Below, piece after piece: positions 25,795 to 40,240 of a stretch of 64,000 bases of DNA. The notes below the pieces were generated by a model, which was not told the DNA's origin, searched no databases, and saw only the letters and a list, made by a program, of their open reading frames with translations. Within the stretch, counting starts at the first letter, position 1; each line of letters opens with the position of its first letter. This stretch comes from Amylostereum areolatum (Eukaryota; Basidiomycota; Agaricomycetes; Russulales; Stereaceae): the NCBI GenBank assembly GCA_012932865.1, contig SAXG01000001.1, forward strand, positions 2,221,693 to 2,285,692, read 5' to 3'. Position numbers and translations under genes: made by a program.

Positions 25795-28708
25795 TTACTC
25801 CTCCATCGCATCGGAGGGTAGTACCGAACCACGAGCCCGACTCTCCTTCCACATCTCGCTCCATTTCGGAAACACGCGCTTATAGAGCGTCATGCACACC
25901 GTATCCATCTGGCTGATTGGCCCGTCGAAGTGCGCTTTGAAGTACCCGTGTGTACCAAGAGACTCGCGGATATGACCAGTCCGTCCATACTTGGTATACA
26001 GCTGGATCGGTTTGAAGTAGAGAATATCGTCTGAGAGATCTGAGTTAAGGACTGGAGATGAAAGAGAGAGAAGCACAGTATACGGACCGGAGTTGAAGAA
26101 CATGTAACGGACAGTTGCCGTCTTTTTATGGACCTTGAATGGATGACCGGATAGAACGATACGCTTGGCCACGATCCGTGTTGGGTCAGGAGGCATGAAG
26201 GAGCCCATCCCGATGAGCTGAGGTTCTGCAAAAATAAACCTCAATAATGGTACCCAGAACAAGCACCAGTCCTGCATACCTTGCTCATTTTCGGTCTCCT
26301 TCAAGAGTACGCAGGGCAGGTTTCCGAAGACAACCGGTCCATATATCGTTCCCACCTGTGTACTCCCGTGGCGCAGGAAACGCTCGAACTTGTGTACGTT
26401 GTTCGCGCCTTTCGTACCACCACGTAGGTGCTGACTATAGACTGGATTAACCTTCATACGGCGTGGGCCAACACAAAGGATAAGTGGATCCTGGCATAAT
26501 GAAATGGTCAGCGCGAATGGAAACATGTTTCTGGTCTTAACTAACCTTTGACCTGACAGACACATCACATTCCGTGTTGCGTTGGACGGTGAAGTTCAGG
26601 ACGGTCTTCTTGTGCTCATGTTGAAGGAGACCAAAGAGGACAAAGGGTGTGCTAGAATCGTGTTCCGCCGCTTCTCGTGGAACATCCTTGAGCGTGATCG
26701 TCACTCTGGTCCCTGCCTGCACCAAGCCGACTAAGGTCAACACGGAATAGGCGGGAGAAGCCTACACAATACATACCTCCGCACCGGAAGCCTCCTGCTC
26801 TGCACGCCGCCGGACACCCCTCTCGGTGCGCTTGAAGTCTTCGAACTGAAAGATGCGTGCATAGTGCTCGTGGCAGATTCTCATACGGATCCCAAGGGCT
26901 GGTGCGGAACGATTGCATGCCGCGATACCTCTGGAAGCGCGTTTTTGCGGGAATGTCCATGGGGGTATCGACTTCGTCCGGGAACTCGAGATCATCTTGC
27001 TCCTCGCGTTTCCGATTCCTCCAAGTGTCCAACCTACCACCACCGTTAGCACCTATCACAAGGAGCAAGAAGCAGAAAGCTTACTGTCGCTCTTCCTCCT
27101 CCATGTCAAGATCCTGAAACGCCACAGACTTCCTGCTCTCTGCATCCATCTCGTTATCGTCGTCATATCGAACCGGAATATCCTCCATCTCCTCCTCTGC
27201 TTCGTCCATGCCACCGGCGTCGCTCTCTTCACGCTCTTCGCCTTCGTCGTCGTCGTCAACGTCGTCAATGATCCACGATGACTGGTACTCGCTCGTCCCC
27301 TTCGGTACGCGCTTGACCGCCTTGGGCGTCGTGCCCTTTTGTGCGTCCGGTATTTCGTGTCCGTTCGCTTCGTCCGCACCATCCGCATCCCGCATCTCGT
27401 CTTCCGTAGGCCACGTCTGCTCATTAGCCATGTCGTCAGGGTCGTTACTTGAAACGAGAGAGTCGGCATCCTCTTGGTCTGGCTCGGCCAAGATGGAAGG
27501 TTCAACGTCCATCGCCATTCCATTTCTTGACTGCCGTGGCAAAGGTGCAGACTTGATCTATGACTGCCCGTCAGGATCAGAAACCCTGTAGATAGGAAAG
27601 ATACGCACTTTGGACACCTGAAAGTCTCCAAAATTTGGGAGATGCACCAATCGATTGGCCGAGAGCTTCGCCCCACGCACGACACCCGTAACCTCCAATG
27701 CACCGTCCACCCATCCGACGCCCTCCGCCAAAACCCACGACCTTCCATCCCTCCACCTCACATCCCCCGGCTTCCCCTCCGCTAGGACCCGCAGCGCGCT
27801 CAGCCGATCTGCACCGGCGTTCAAATCAAACACGCGCTCCTGGTCCGGGGCGAAGTACTGCACAAACGAGAGGAGAGACTTGGTGATCCCAGGGCGCGTC
27901 TTTGGGTCCGGTGGGAACCCAGGCGCGATCACCGTGACGACGTCGGGTAGGCCCTGCGCTTGTAGTGTGCGCAGGAGCATGTCGCCCCAGGGCTCGACCT
28001 CAACTTCGGGGGAGAGGGCAAGGACAACATAGTCGGCGACTTTACAGGCGTCAAGGGCGGTGTAGAGGTGTCGGTAGGGGAGCTGGACGAATTGTATAGA
28101 AGTTTTAAAGCGTTCTGCTCTGCATCGCAAGTCGATTCGATAGTCAAAAAGGAGACAGAATGCGTGATACGGCAGGTAAACCCACTTGATTTTCCACAGG
28201 CCCTGGGTGGGTGCGCCTTCACCAGAGATGTCGATGGACTCGGAGAACGCGGATGCGACTGCGTGCGTATCAACGTCTGAAGTGAGGGGGACGATGGCGA
28301 CGATGCGCGGTGCACCGTCGACACCGTTGAAGAGACGCGTCGCAGAGATCAATGCCTTTCGCTTCTTGATCTGTGTCTGCCTTGCGTTGTGCCGCCTGTT
28401 CAGTTTCGACTGGGCGACGGCGTTGGGGGAGTGAGCCGATTTTGTAGATTGGTGTGAGACGCGTCCTACGACGGGATGTCAGTACTGGTACATACTCATG
28501 AGTGGGAACTTCTGATCTTTGGTTCAGCAGAGTTCCCGGTGGGTCACACACCTTTCGCAAGTTCTTTTAGTGATGATTTGGTCGCATGTTTGGACTTGAA
28601 AGACTTGTTCGTCTGGAGGGGGAAATGAGATTCCTATGTATGTATAAAATGTAGGAGGTGCAAACACACCTGCTTCAAGGTAGACCTGTGATGAAAAGCC
28701 TCGGGCAT
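25795..28708 (-). CDS. TSR1: 40S ribosome maturation factor Tsr1
   Basis: Ten exons: 28708..28670, 28612..28552, 28465..28186, 28119..27609, 27557..27085, 27033..26777, 26716..26546, 26490..26280, 26225..26088 and 26039..25795; about 794 residues, the normal length. The start [25 protein letters not shown] is the basic Tsr1 N-terminus. The GTPase-like domain without a full P-loop follows ([22 protein letters not shown]), then a long acidic insertion, then the AARP2CN/Tsr1 C-terminal half ([41 protein letters not shown]). Tsr1 binds pre-40S particles in the cytoplasm and keeps the decoding site immature. One +1 break lies at about 26862..26873, where removing a base gives the family-typical PRDYARIFQF. 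Otherwise intact. Confidence 0.93.
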
Positions 28709-29248
28709 GTTGACCTGTTCGCTGCACCTCCGCCAAAGTTGGTCCTGTGCAATTCTTGGACAAGTCGAACGTTTTGAACGAATGCGATGCAGCCGGTTTA
28801 GACCAGTAGAACGGTGCGGGAATGAGATATGGAGGAGAGTGAAGAGGAATCTGCAGCGATAATCCGACGAAGATCTAAAATTGCAGGCACGTGACCTACG
28901 ACGCGTCGCGACTTCGAATTCATCCACTCCTCAGAAAATCCCCGATGAGCACATAACCAGTCATGCTACACAGGGGTCATTGCGCGGATATAGACAGTCG
29001 AGGTTGCCCATACAAACACCGACATCCCCTCGTGGCATGCTCTCGGCATTCCGAGGCTTGGCCTTCCCTAAGCCGCATGTTTTTCCAGGAGACGTCATGA
29101 CATCCTCTTTCACATTCCCATAAAGAGATCTATGATTACGCCGCGCCATCTCTACGGGCAGGGGGCTGACAGTACTTTCTATGGGTGGGTAGCCGAGTAG
29201 AGATGAGACTGGAAGCCTGAAGGGTATCATTGCGGAACTGTGTCTATG
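28709..29248. other. intergenic region
   Basis: Between Tsr1 start and the carrier stop. Small open frames only; no gene seen. Confidence 0.45.
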
Positions 29249-30634
29249 TTAGAAAGAGTTGAGTAAACGATTCGCCATCTCGAAACCTAGGAACGTCGCC
29301 CCGTTCGCGAACGGTGACCTGACAGCAAAGAGGATAACGGCGTCAGTCGTCACCCTTCATGTTTCCAAAACGGCCGAGCGCGCGTGGAGGACGCACCGTA
29401 TCAGCGTGGGCCCCAGACCGCGCGTGAACGCGCTGATGCCCTCCGTCTTCCACACCGTGCTGACGCAGTGCAGTGCAGATTTGTACTTCTGGCCGGTAGA
29501 GGGCGAGAACCCGTCCGTTTGCATGCGCGATTTGACCATGTCGATGGGGTATATCACCGCCCACAGCTGTCCCGTGTCCACGCGTCAGCATTCGGAATCG
29601 CTACCATGCGACAAACCCACATAGGGGCTGTGAAGGGACGAGAGGGTGAGAAGGTACTCACCGCGTAGCCCGCAGCCGCACCGTACAGCGCCGCGCTCGA
29701 CGCGCTGATTTGATCCCGCCGGATGCCCTTCTGCGCCATCTCCCGCTGCACAAGCTTCTCATACGCCCAGAAATATATGCCATAACCCGTCGCCTCGCGC
29801 AGGAACGTGACATTTTGACCTTTGAATATGCCTTGGATCCCATGCTCCGAGTAAATTTTCTTCATCGCGTCGAACGGTCCACGATATACTGGATTTTTAT
29901 CCGACTGCGTTTGCAGGCCTACGTGCAGGATCAGCAACACGCAACGACAAGACCTAAGAGACCGAATGAAGAAACAAGAAACGAAACTCACGGATACGGA
30001 TGTGCTCCACCGGACCCGACACGAAGCCGTTTCCCAAGCCTGCTGCAACACCCGCGGTAAACAGCTGTCCAGAGCTCAAAAGCGCGCCATCTGGTCCCCC
30101 GAGGCCCCTGTTGACATTCTGCGCGGCAAAAAATCGCTTGATGTACTCGAGGACGCCAAATTGTATCGACACGCAGACGCCGATGCCCAGAAGGGGGGTG
30201 AGGGTGCCCTGGTGTGTGATAAGGGAAGATGGGAAAGGAGGACGATGTGGGGGGAGGAATCGAAGCGAAGAGGTCAGGAGTGCGTACGCGTCTACGAGCG
30301 TCGGCTGACGGCCACCTTGTAAAACGCGAGGGGGACCCTCGTTCTTCAAAAGTCCGCCTGCACAGTGAAGCATGCCATTGTACGTCCCTTTTGGTGCGGT
30401 TTGCATACGCTAATTCGAGGCGCACGACACGTCAACGTCAGCGGAGTCGTAAGCACATAAGGAGATATCCACGCACCACTTTGACTATGTCAAATGGCTG
30501 TCCGACGAGGACCTGGAGGAGGACACGCGACGGAGGTAAGCACAGACTTCTAGCTGAACACGAGATGACAGCGACAGGACCTGGGCGATACCTCCCGCGG
30601 TACCAGCGGTGAGATCCTTGACTGTTTTTGACAT
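29249..30634 (-). CDS. mitochondrial carrier family protein (Ymc/Crc1-like)
   Basis: Seven exons: 30634..30581, 30512..30477, 30409..30316, 30208..29992, 29918..29662, 29566..29397 and 29318..29249, about 298 residues. It has three tandem repeats, each with the carrier signature: PFDIVKVRMQTA, PVEHIRIRLQTQ and PIDMVKSRMQTD, and glycine-rich helix starts (AGTAGGIAQ, AGVAAGLGNG). Carriers of this sequence type (yeast Ymc1, Ymc2, Crc1) exchange amino acids or acyl-carnitine across the inner mitochondrial membrane; which substrate applies here cannot be told. One +1 break: a run of five G (30330..30334, CCCCC in the coding sense) must be four to give KNEGPLAFYKG. The first exon begins at the only ATG in frame after a stop. 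Confidence 0.88.
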
Positions 30635-30902
30635 TGTCCGCGGGTCTTTTGGGGGGGCGGTGCTGGCCGTCGACGTCGTGGTCGTCGTGGTCGTGGTCGT
30701 CGGACGTGCGCCCGACGGCTTTCCGAGTCAAAACGACCGACGCGGAGATCGGGAGACGCGCCGTGCTGCCGATTGAGTTCACCATCGCCACGCGAGCAGA
30801 CAAAGATAAGATTACAGTAAGTAGATTAAAGTTAAGTAATCCCCGACGGGCCCGACTCCTGGCGCATAACCTACAACAACCACGAACAGTCCATCCGCGC
30901 CG

Positions 30903-31376
30903 CTACATCTTCGCTCTCCTTCTCCGCGGGCTCTGGGCTATTCGCCTCGGCGGAAACATGTCTTTCAGTCTCTCATCTGCTTCTCTCCATCTTTCTTGCT
31001 CCGCCTCCGTTTCTTTCTGCCATGCCGATGCGATGGTTTGTGTGGTGTTTGACCCCGGTGACGGCGGTGGGTGTGGTGGTGGTTTGTGGTCAACGCGACG
31101 AGAAGTGACGTCGGTTCGTTTGCGTGAGGGTGGGGGGTTGTTAGAATCGTAAGCCATCTGTAAATCTATCAGTTCCCTCGGCATTGCGGACGAAGGAACT
31201 CCATACCAATTTTCGTCGCAACGGCGTGCAGAGTACGTGGTACGATCCTGTTGATGCAAAGGACGACGAGGGCGTGAGACAAGGGCTACCATGCTGTCTC
31301 AGAAAGGGCACGCACGGGTCGAGGGATTTTATACGAGAGGAACATATACCGACGTCGATGCAGTTGCCTCTGCCAT
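30903..31376 (-). CDS. small unknown basic protein
   Basis: Two exons, 31376..31335 and 31247..30903, in phase 0, 128 residues. The N-terminus MAEATASTSVYVPL precedes a motif-like stretch (DRTTYSARRCDENWYGVPSSAMPRELIDLQMAYDSN), then a Pro-rich linker and a charged C-terminal helix (WQKETEAEQERWREADERLKDMF) ending in arginines. The donor is GTATAA. No family recognised. It lies head to head with the carrier side of the locus (carrier start 30634). Confidence 0.55.
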
Positions 31377-34300
31377 ATCGGGAAGGTTGAAAGGAGTGGC
31401 CGGATCGAATGGCGAGAAATGAAAAGAAATCGGAGCACTCACGTAGGCGGCCAGCGGCAAACGAGGCAGACAAAGCAACAGAGAAAACAAGGGGGCAGTG
31501 GCGAGGGTGCATCGTGGAGGCTCGATATTTATGCGTCGCGACAATGAGTCCGGGAGACAAGACAGAGTGAGACACGGCGTGGTGCCCAGAAGTTGGCTCG
31601 GGGGCAGAGACGCTGCTGCGACCACAGGCCACGCTGATGGGGGCCTTCGAACTTCGGAGGGCCTGGCATAACGGAGCCCTCCGCGTCTATGTGGAAAAAT
31701 GGAAGTCGACACACACGGCGCATCACCCTGCTCTTGTGCCCGGCTGCCCTCCTCGACCGCATCCAGCATCTTCAAAGGCTCCGCCTGGGAGCCGTGACAC
31801 CCCCTTGGGCCGCATCTTCTCCTCGCTCTCACCCGAGTCACCAGTAATTCGAGCGGTGGCACTGCGTTTGCTCCAAACCAGGCGGACAAAGAACCTCCAG
31901 TACGACATGCATGGTATGCACATTCATATCTGGCCCGGCCGCAACAGAGATCCGATAGAACCGTGCACAAGTACGATATGCTCGGCGGTCCTGACTTCGT
32001 ATTCACAAGGCCACGAGGAGGCGGTAGGTCTCGATACATTGGTATCAGTCCAAGAAAGTAGGACAAAGGAAAGCCAAATTTCAACTGGTCGCGCCGACGT
32101 CTGTACTGTCCCGCTGTCCCGGCCCGCCTCGCGTCTTTCACTCAGTGGGAATATGCTTCCTCGAATCCCCGACACATACCCATGTACGCGCCCGTCTAGG
32201 CTCTTCACTCGCCATACGCACTAGCACTGAATCCGAGGCCGATGTGAACAAGTATCCCGGCCGACGACCATCTCAACGTGGTGGCCGCGCATACGTGCCA
32301 CAAATGCCGTCACGCCAGTGATAGTGGCGTGGACACCCTCGGGTAAGATACACATTACGCGGTGCAATTGACCCCTTGTTTAGTATACATGCTTGCCCCC
32401 GCGCACACACAGTCACAGCAATATCGCGTCGAGTGATTCGCGCGGGTACCAACCGTTACGCCAGAAGACTCGGAACCTCAGCATCGTGGCCGTATTTTTA
32501 CCTCCCGTATCCCCTAGCGCCTGGGAAGGTCGATTGTGCGCTCTTTTAGGCCGCGGAGAGGTCTAGCGAGCCTGGTCCCCGCACCACCGCTCGTTCGTCA
32601 AGTCACCCAATGTCCAAACACGTTGACGACACGGTACGCTTGATGACGCGTGTCCGATGGTCGCCTGGCAGCGTCCCAAAATTCGCAGCGTTGATCATGG
32701 CTTGCCCGTGGGTCGAGTCGTTACGACGATAGCCTCCGTGTCTCACCCTATGGCCTGAAAACACTTCGTGGTAGCAACAGTCGACGCTTGAGCAAACGTA
32801 CCCTCCTCGCGTGCCATGGCGCAGTATGTACGCGTTCATTCGTGTTACCACTCCTGAACAACCCAGAGCAGCGAGGATGATGACACGGCGGGGCGTAATT
32901 CTACACGAGCGGCACCCACTGTGCCAGCAGTCCGAGTCAACTTGGAGTCAATGACAGACTTCATGATCTCCTTCCTGAGGTTGAAGCTAACCCGGCTTCG
33001 TTCACTCTTCTTGATTTTTTGTCAGACACCCCCCCGTGTTCCAGATAAAGCCCAGGAGCCATCTCTCCTGCCCGCTGTTGCTCAGATCCGCGCAGATCGA
33101 GCCACGGCGCAGGGGCGGCAGGGCAAACTGGTCGGACTAATTTACCATTATTTACGGTAAGAAACATAGTTACAGTAAAAAATAGACAGTATTTAACAGT
33201 TATTAACAGATTGTTAGTAACTGTTATTAACAGCTGTTAATAAGTACCCCAAAGGGCCCGAGTAAATAACAGCTGTAAGAAAGTCGGTCGGGACTTATTT
33301 ACGAGACCCTAGTTACCATGTTCTCCCGGCTGGATGGTGGATAGCTCGACCTAGACATTCGGTAAGGCATGGCTCTACGCTTTCCTCACTCCTGTTCTCA
33401 TACAACACACAGGCAGTGACAGGGGTTGATTGTGCAGTCGGAGAAAACGAGGGTGGAAGCAGGTGGAGGCCTGTGGAGGCACACGGTCGAGAGCGACAAA
33501 CGGACCGACGTTCAGTGGGAAAGAATTCCCACGGATCCCGCATCTGATTCTGAGGCCCTGCCGTTTTGCCGGCGCGCCACCGTTGGCCACAAGCTCGCCA
33601 GCCTACCCGCCACTCCGCCTGGACGTCCACCTGTGGTCCTTGTTCTCGATTTTTCTCGCGAAGTGTCTGCCTTGTTGGACTTCTTTCCGTGCTGCTAAAT
33701 CATCTGTGAGAGCACCGTCTTTCTCCGATTTTTTCTTAACCATCACGTAGCGGGTCAAACTCACCCACAGTAGCCAGCCGCCGTAATTCCCCACTCGTGC
33801 TCAGTGCTGGGATAGAAAAGTCGAGTAGCACGAGAGAGCGAGCTTGAATCATTTGCTGGCTATGGCCCATGGGGTGCGACGCGGGGTGCATTCGTGCGTG
33901 GGCTAAGTCGCGATTATCTGGTAGGTACGACGACGACGATACTCCAATGATCCCCTCCGTGATCTCGAATGATCGCTCCCACAGGAACAGTACGACCTTA
34001 CTTTCTAACAACAGCTTACCTGCTCTTTCAGAACGCCAACGCTGACTTGCGGCCCAAGTACAAATCACGCACAGGTCCGTACGGGGTATCGTAACGCTAC
34101 CGCATCCAACGCATTCTTTTTTGCTCTCAATCGTCCTTCTTGGTTCCTTTTCCCGTGTACGTGGCTCGACCAATCCCAGGGGTCATCCTTGCTTTTGTCT
34201 CTATTGTATTCCACCCACGTTGTACTTACTTACTATATGCCAGGCAATCGGATGCACTGGCAAGGCCGATCTCCCGGCTCGTGTCACAGTGCGTATCATT

Positions 34301-34719
34301 CTACCCTGTATCACCATTTCTAACATGGGGATGTGTCGAGGTGTAGGGCGTAGCGTTTGGCGACGTCAACTCAACGGTCTGTGAGTGTGTCGCGGTCACG
34401 TGCTCCGCGTCAAGCCTTCATCTTCCTCCCCAGATTTGTCTTTACTCCCGCGCGGTCTGAAAAATCGTAACAGCCCTGCGCCTTTTTTCTTCTTATCTGG
34501 GCTTTTTACGGTTTCTGCAATCGCGCTAATCGCATAGTAGATCAGCTGCGATGGATCTCGCCCGTGCAAGAGAGAACTTAATTCGACACTGGCACGCTCG
34601 GCCTATGTGTATGGCAATATCTTTCCCACTGGGTTTCTGAAGGGCCCGGGTCTGGGGAGGCGAGGCCAGTGAACTTCATACAACCTGGATAGTGGCACCG
34701 TGGTGGGGGCCCGTGCTCT
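31377..34719. other. gene-poor interval
   Basis: About 3.3 kb without a supportable gene. The plus frame 31637..32224 and minus frame 31329..32141 overlap and look non-coding. An AT-rich patch with palindromes lies at 33138..33316. Confidence 0.45.
33224..33243. repeat. 20-nt perfect palindrome in AT-rich patch
   Basis: ttattaacagctgttaataa is its own reverse complement. Related half-sites (aacagttattaacag, taactgttattaacag) crowd around it between 33190 and 33245, in otherwise GC-rich DNA. Confidence 0.85.
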
Positions 34720-35054
34720 TTAATACGTTGGACCGCGCGAGCCTGAGAGACGGTGGCAGGACTTGCTTGAATCTGGATCGAAGAAGGACTCAGGAGTAAG
34801 TATACTGACTACAGGTAGCTGCATAAGACCGATCACGTTAGGGGACGTACGACTACTGCGGGGTGTCGATGAACCACGAGGATTGGACGCCGCACGACCA
34901 GACCGTGGTCGTCCAGGTTATCACTGTCTGAGTCCGTCGTGTGCGGCGGAGGTGGTGGAGGGTTATTGTCTGTCGTTCCAGAGTGCAGCAGAGGTGACGA
35001 AGGCTCCGAGATATCTGCGGAGAGAAGGCTAGGTACGTTTTGCTGCTCTTCCAT
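34720..35054 (-). CDS. possible small unknown protein
   Basis: Candidate exons 35054..34904 and 34808..34720 join in phase 1 and give 79 residues. The product is acidic and Pro/Ser-rich (SEPSSPLLHSG, a PPPPPP run, TDSDSDNLDDH) and ends SILTPESFFDPDSSK... without a domain. The call rests on composition and on one plausible intron only; it could equally be a fragment of a larger or decayed gene. Confidence 0.3.
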
Positions 35055-35722
35055 GGTTGAAACGATAGCGCGTCTCTTCTAAATCATTCGTGTCTTCGCC
35101 CCCTACCTTTTATCAAGGAGGCGTCGCCTGCCGGACTATAAATCCTGATGCCGCCACCACTCGTATCACCGGTATCATCTGCGGATGCATGTGGCTGAAT
35201 ATCCCAGCGGAGATTCCAGTGCAATACATATTATATGAACAAGCAGTGCCTTCAGACAGGAAAGCAGTACAAACATCCCCTCATCGTGTACGTAAGTTAC
35301 CATCGGAAGTATTTCGAGTCCGCGAAAGACGACCGCGATCAAAGAGCAACATTGTCTGCGCACGGACCGTACGTACGTACCGTGAGGATCGCGAAGTGCG
35401 ATAGCGTGACAATAAGTTAATAAATACCCTCAAGTGTTTACCACCCTCCGGTTGAAATGGAAGGACTGTTTCTAAACCGTTCTAAGTGTGATGGAGCCAC
35501 CTTGACGGAACGTCGATCCATCGATCTATGTCATCACTGCAATGAGATGAAGCCAGGAATCACAGTGAGCACATTTCGACGGCCCACGGAGCGCATCTAT
35601 GTTCCCTTCAGGAATCATGAGGTTTCTAACGTCCTCGTCCGAAAGAGGAACTGAAAGAGCACCACATTGATCTGCTTGAACAAACATACATCCATTATCG
35701 TACATTCACGCACGCAAACTTC

Positions 35723-37316
<1,594 letters not shown>

Positions 37317-38071
37317 CTTTGGGCTGAAGACGGATCGCGCACCGCGGAAGAGTCGAGACAGCTTGGTGAACGGATAGGGGGCAGGCTATAAGAGCGTCGT
37401 CGGACACCTACGGGAAGGGGAAGGGACTCCCAGGCTAAGCATATAAGGAGGCTTCATGAGAACGCGTGCGCAACTCGGGAAAATGTGCGAGGCCACCTTT
37501 CTCACCCGCGGACTATCCCCACACCGACTGAACCCGAACCTAGATCTTGTGACAACTCTGACCCGATGTCTCCGACTTCATCTATGCCTCCAACGGGGTG
37601 AAAGAGCGCTGGTCACAGTCTGCTGAAAGTTGGAGAAGTCTCCATTCACAGACGCCAGGTCTGTCGTCTATTTCCTAAGGCGAGTTGTGGGTCGAGGCTG
37701 AGTAAGTCATGGCGAGAGCAGATGAAGTTGACCAGCTCACCCTGACATGGAGACTTGAATCAAGAGGGAACATATTTGTTGAGTGTAAGTAAATTTGGCA
37801 AGAGCCCTATGCGGCAGGGTCGATACTTATCGATGTTGAGAAGCAAGAGCAAGTCGCGTGAGAGCGCGGAGAGCGCGTCAGGCGTGTCGTGGCTGACGGA
37901 GCGACCACCGCCCAACCTTCGCCCGACTCCGACCTCGCCGAGGACGTGACCAATGTCGACGACGATTGCAAACCATCTGAACCGCGCTTGGTTCTCACCA
38001 CCATCCCACCAAGCCCTCTCACCCTGTCTGTCCTCTTCCGCGGCGTCCGATCTCTCTTCCACCCGAAGACC
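37317..38071. promoter_or_regulatory. shared bidirectional promoter of the NUDIX pair
   Basis: The 755 bp between the two divergent NUDIX start codons contain no other gene, so both promoters must lie here. No specific operator could be named. Confidence 0.5.
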
Positions 38072-39700
<1,629 letters not shown>

Positions 39701-39811
39701 AACTGACGTATAGAAGATGCTTTTCCATATGGATGCAAGCCTCAGGCAAGGGAAGAATCTACGCGCGCGAGATTTGTGTGAAACCCGTTACGGATTGAAG
39801 GCTAGTACCCG

Positions 39812-39858
39812 TAAGGTAGCCCGCAAGCAAAACCTGGGCCATCACGTGCAGGCACGTG
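39812..39858 (+). repeat. outer terminal inverted repeat, left (with TA)
   Basis: 47 nt identical to the reverse complement of 44037..44083. It ends in CACGTGCAGGCACGTG. Confidence 0.95.
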
Positions 39859-40178
39859 CTCGTGACGGCCTGTGACTCCGAGAGGACAAGTGAAGGATAA
39901 CCCTTGATTAGACGGCATGGGAAATGTAGGGGATTAATAAGCATGTATGTAAAACCTAGTAAACAGCGTTGACTCCTTCGCTACACTACAGGCAATGCTA
40001 GAGTTCCCTTCCGACACTCCCTGAACGTGTTCGCACCTGTTTCAGGTCAGAAACACCCACTGAAGCCACTCGAAAGTGCTTCGACATTGTGAATGAGGTC
40101 CCAGGACCGCGCGGACATGAACGCGGCCCCGGGACCGCGTGCGAGAACAACTAATGGACTAAAATCCCTAAACACCGC

Positions 40179-40238
40179 GGGCAGAAGTCCATTTTTTCGG
40201 AGTCGAAACGTATTCGAAATGGGCGACGAAAGTACAAA
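40179..40238 (+). repeat. hairpin arm, left
   Basis: 60 nt matching the reverse complement of 43784..43843 with one mismatch. With the central TA and no insertion the two arms would form one continuous 122-nt palindrome. Confidence 0.9.
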
Positions 40239-40240
40239 TA

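Noticed and set aside
31637..32224. 195-codon plus-strand open frame
   Set aside because: Overlaps promoter-side sequence of the 30.9-kb gene and opposite-strand frames; no coding signs.
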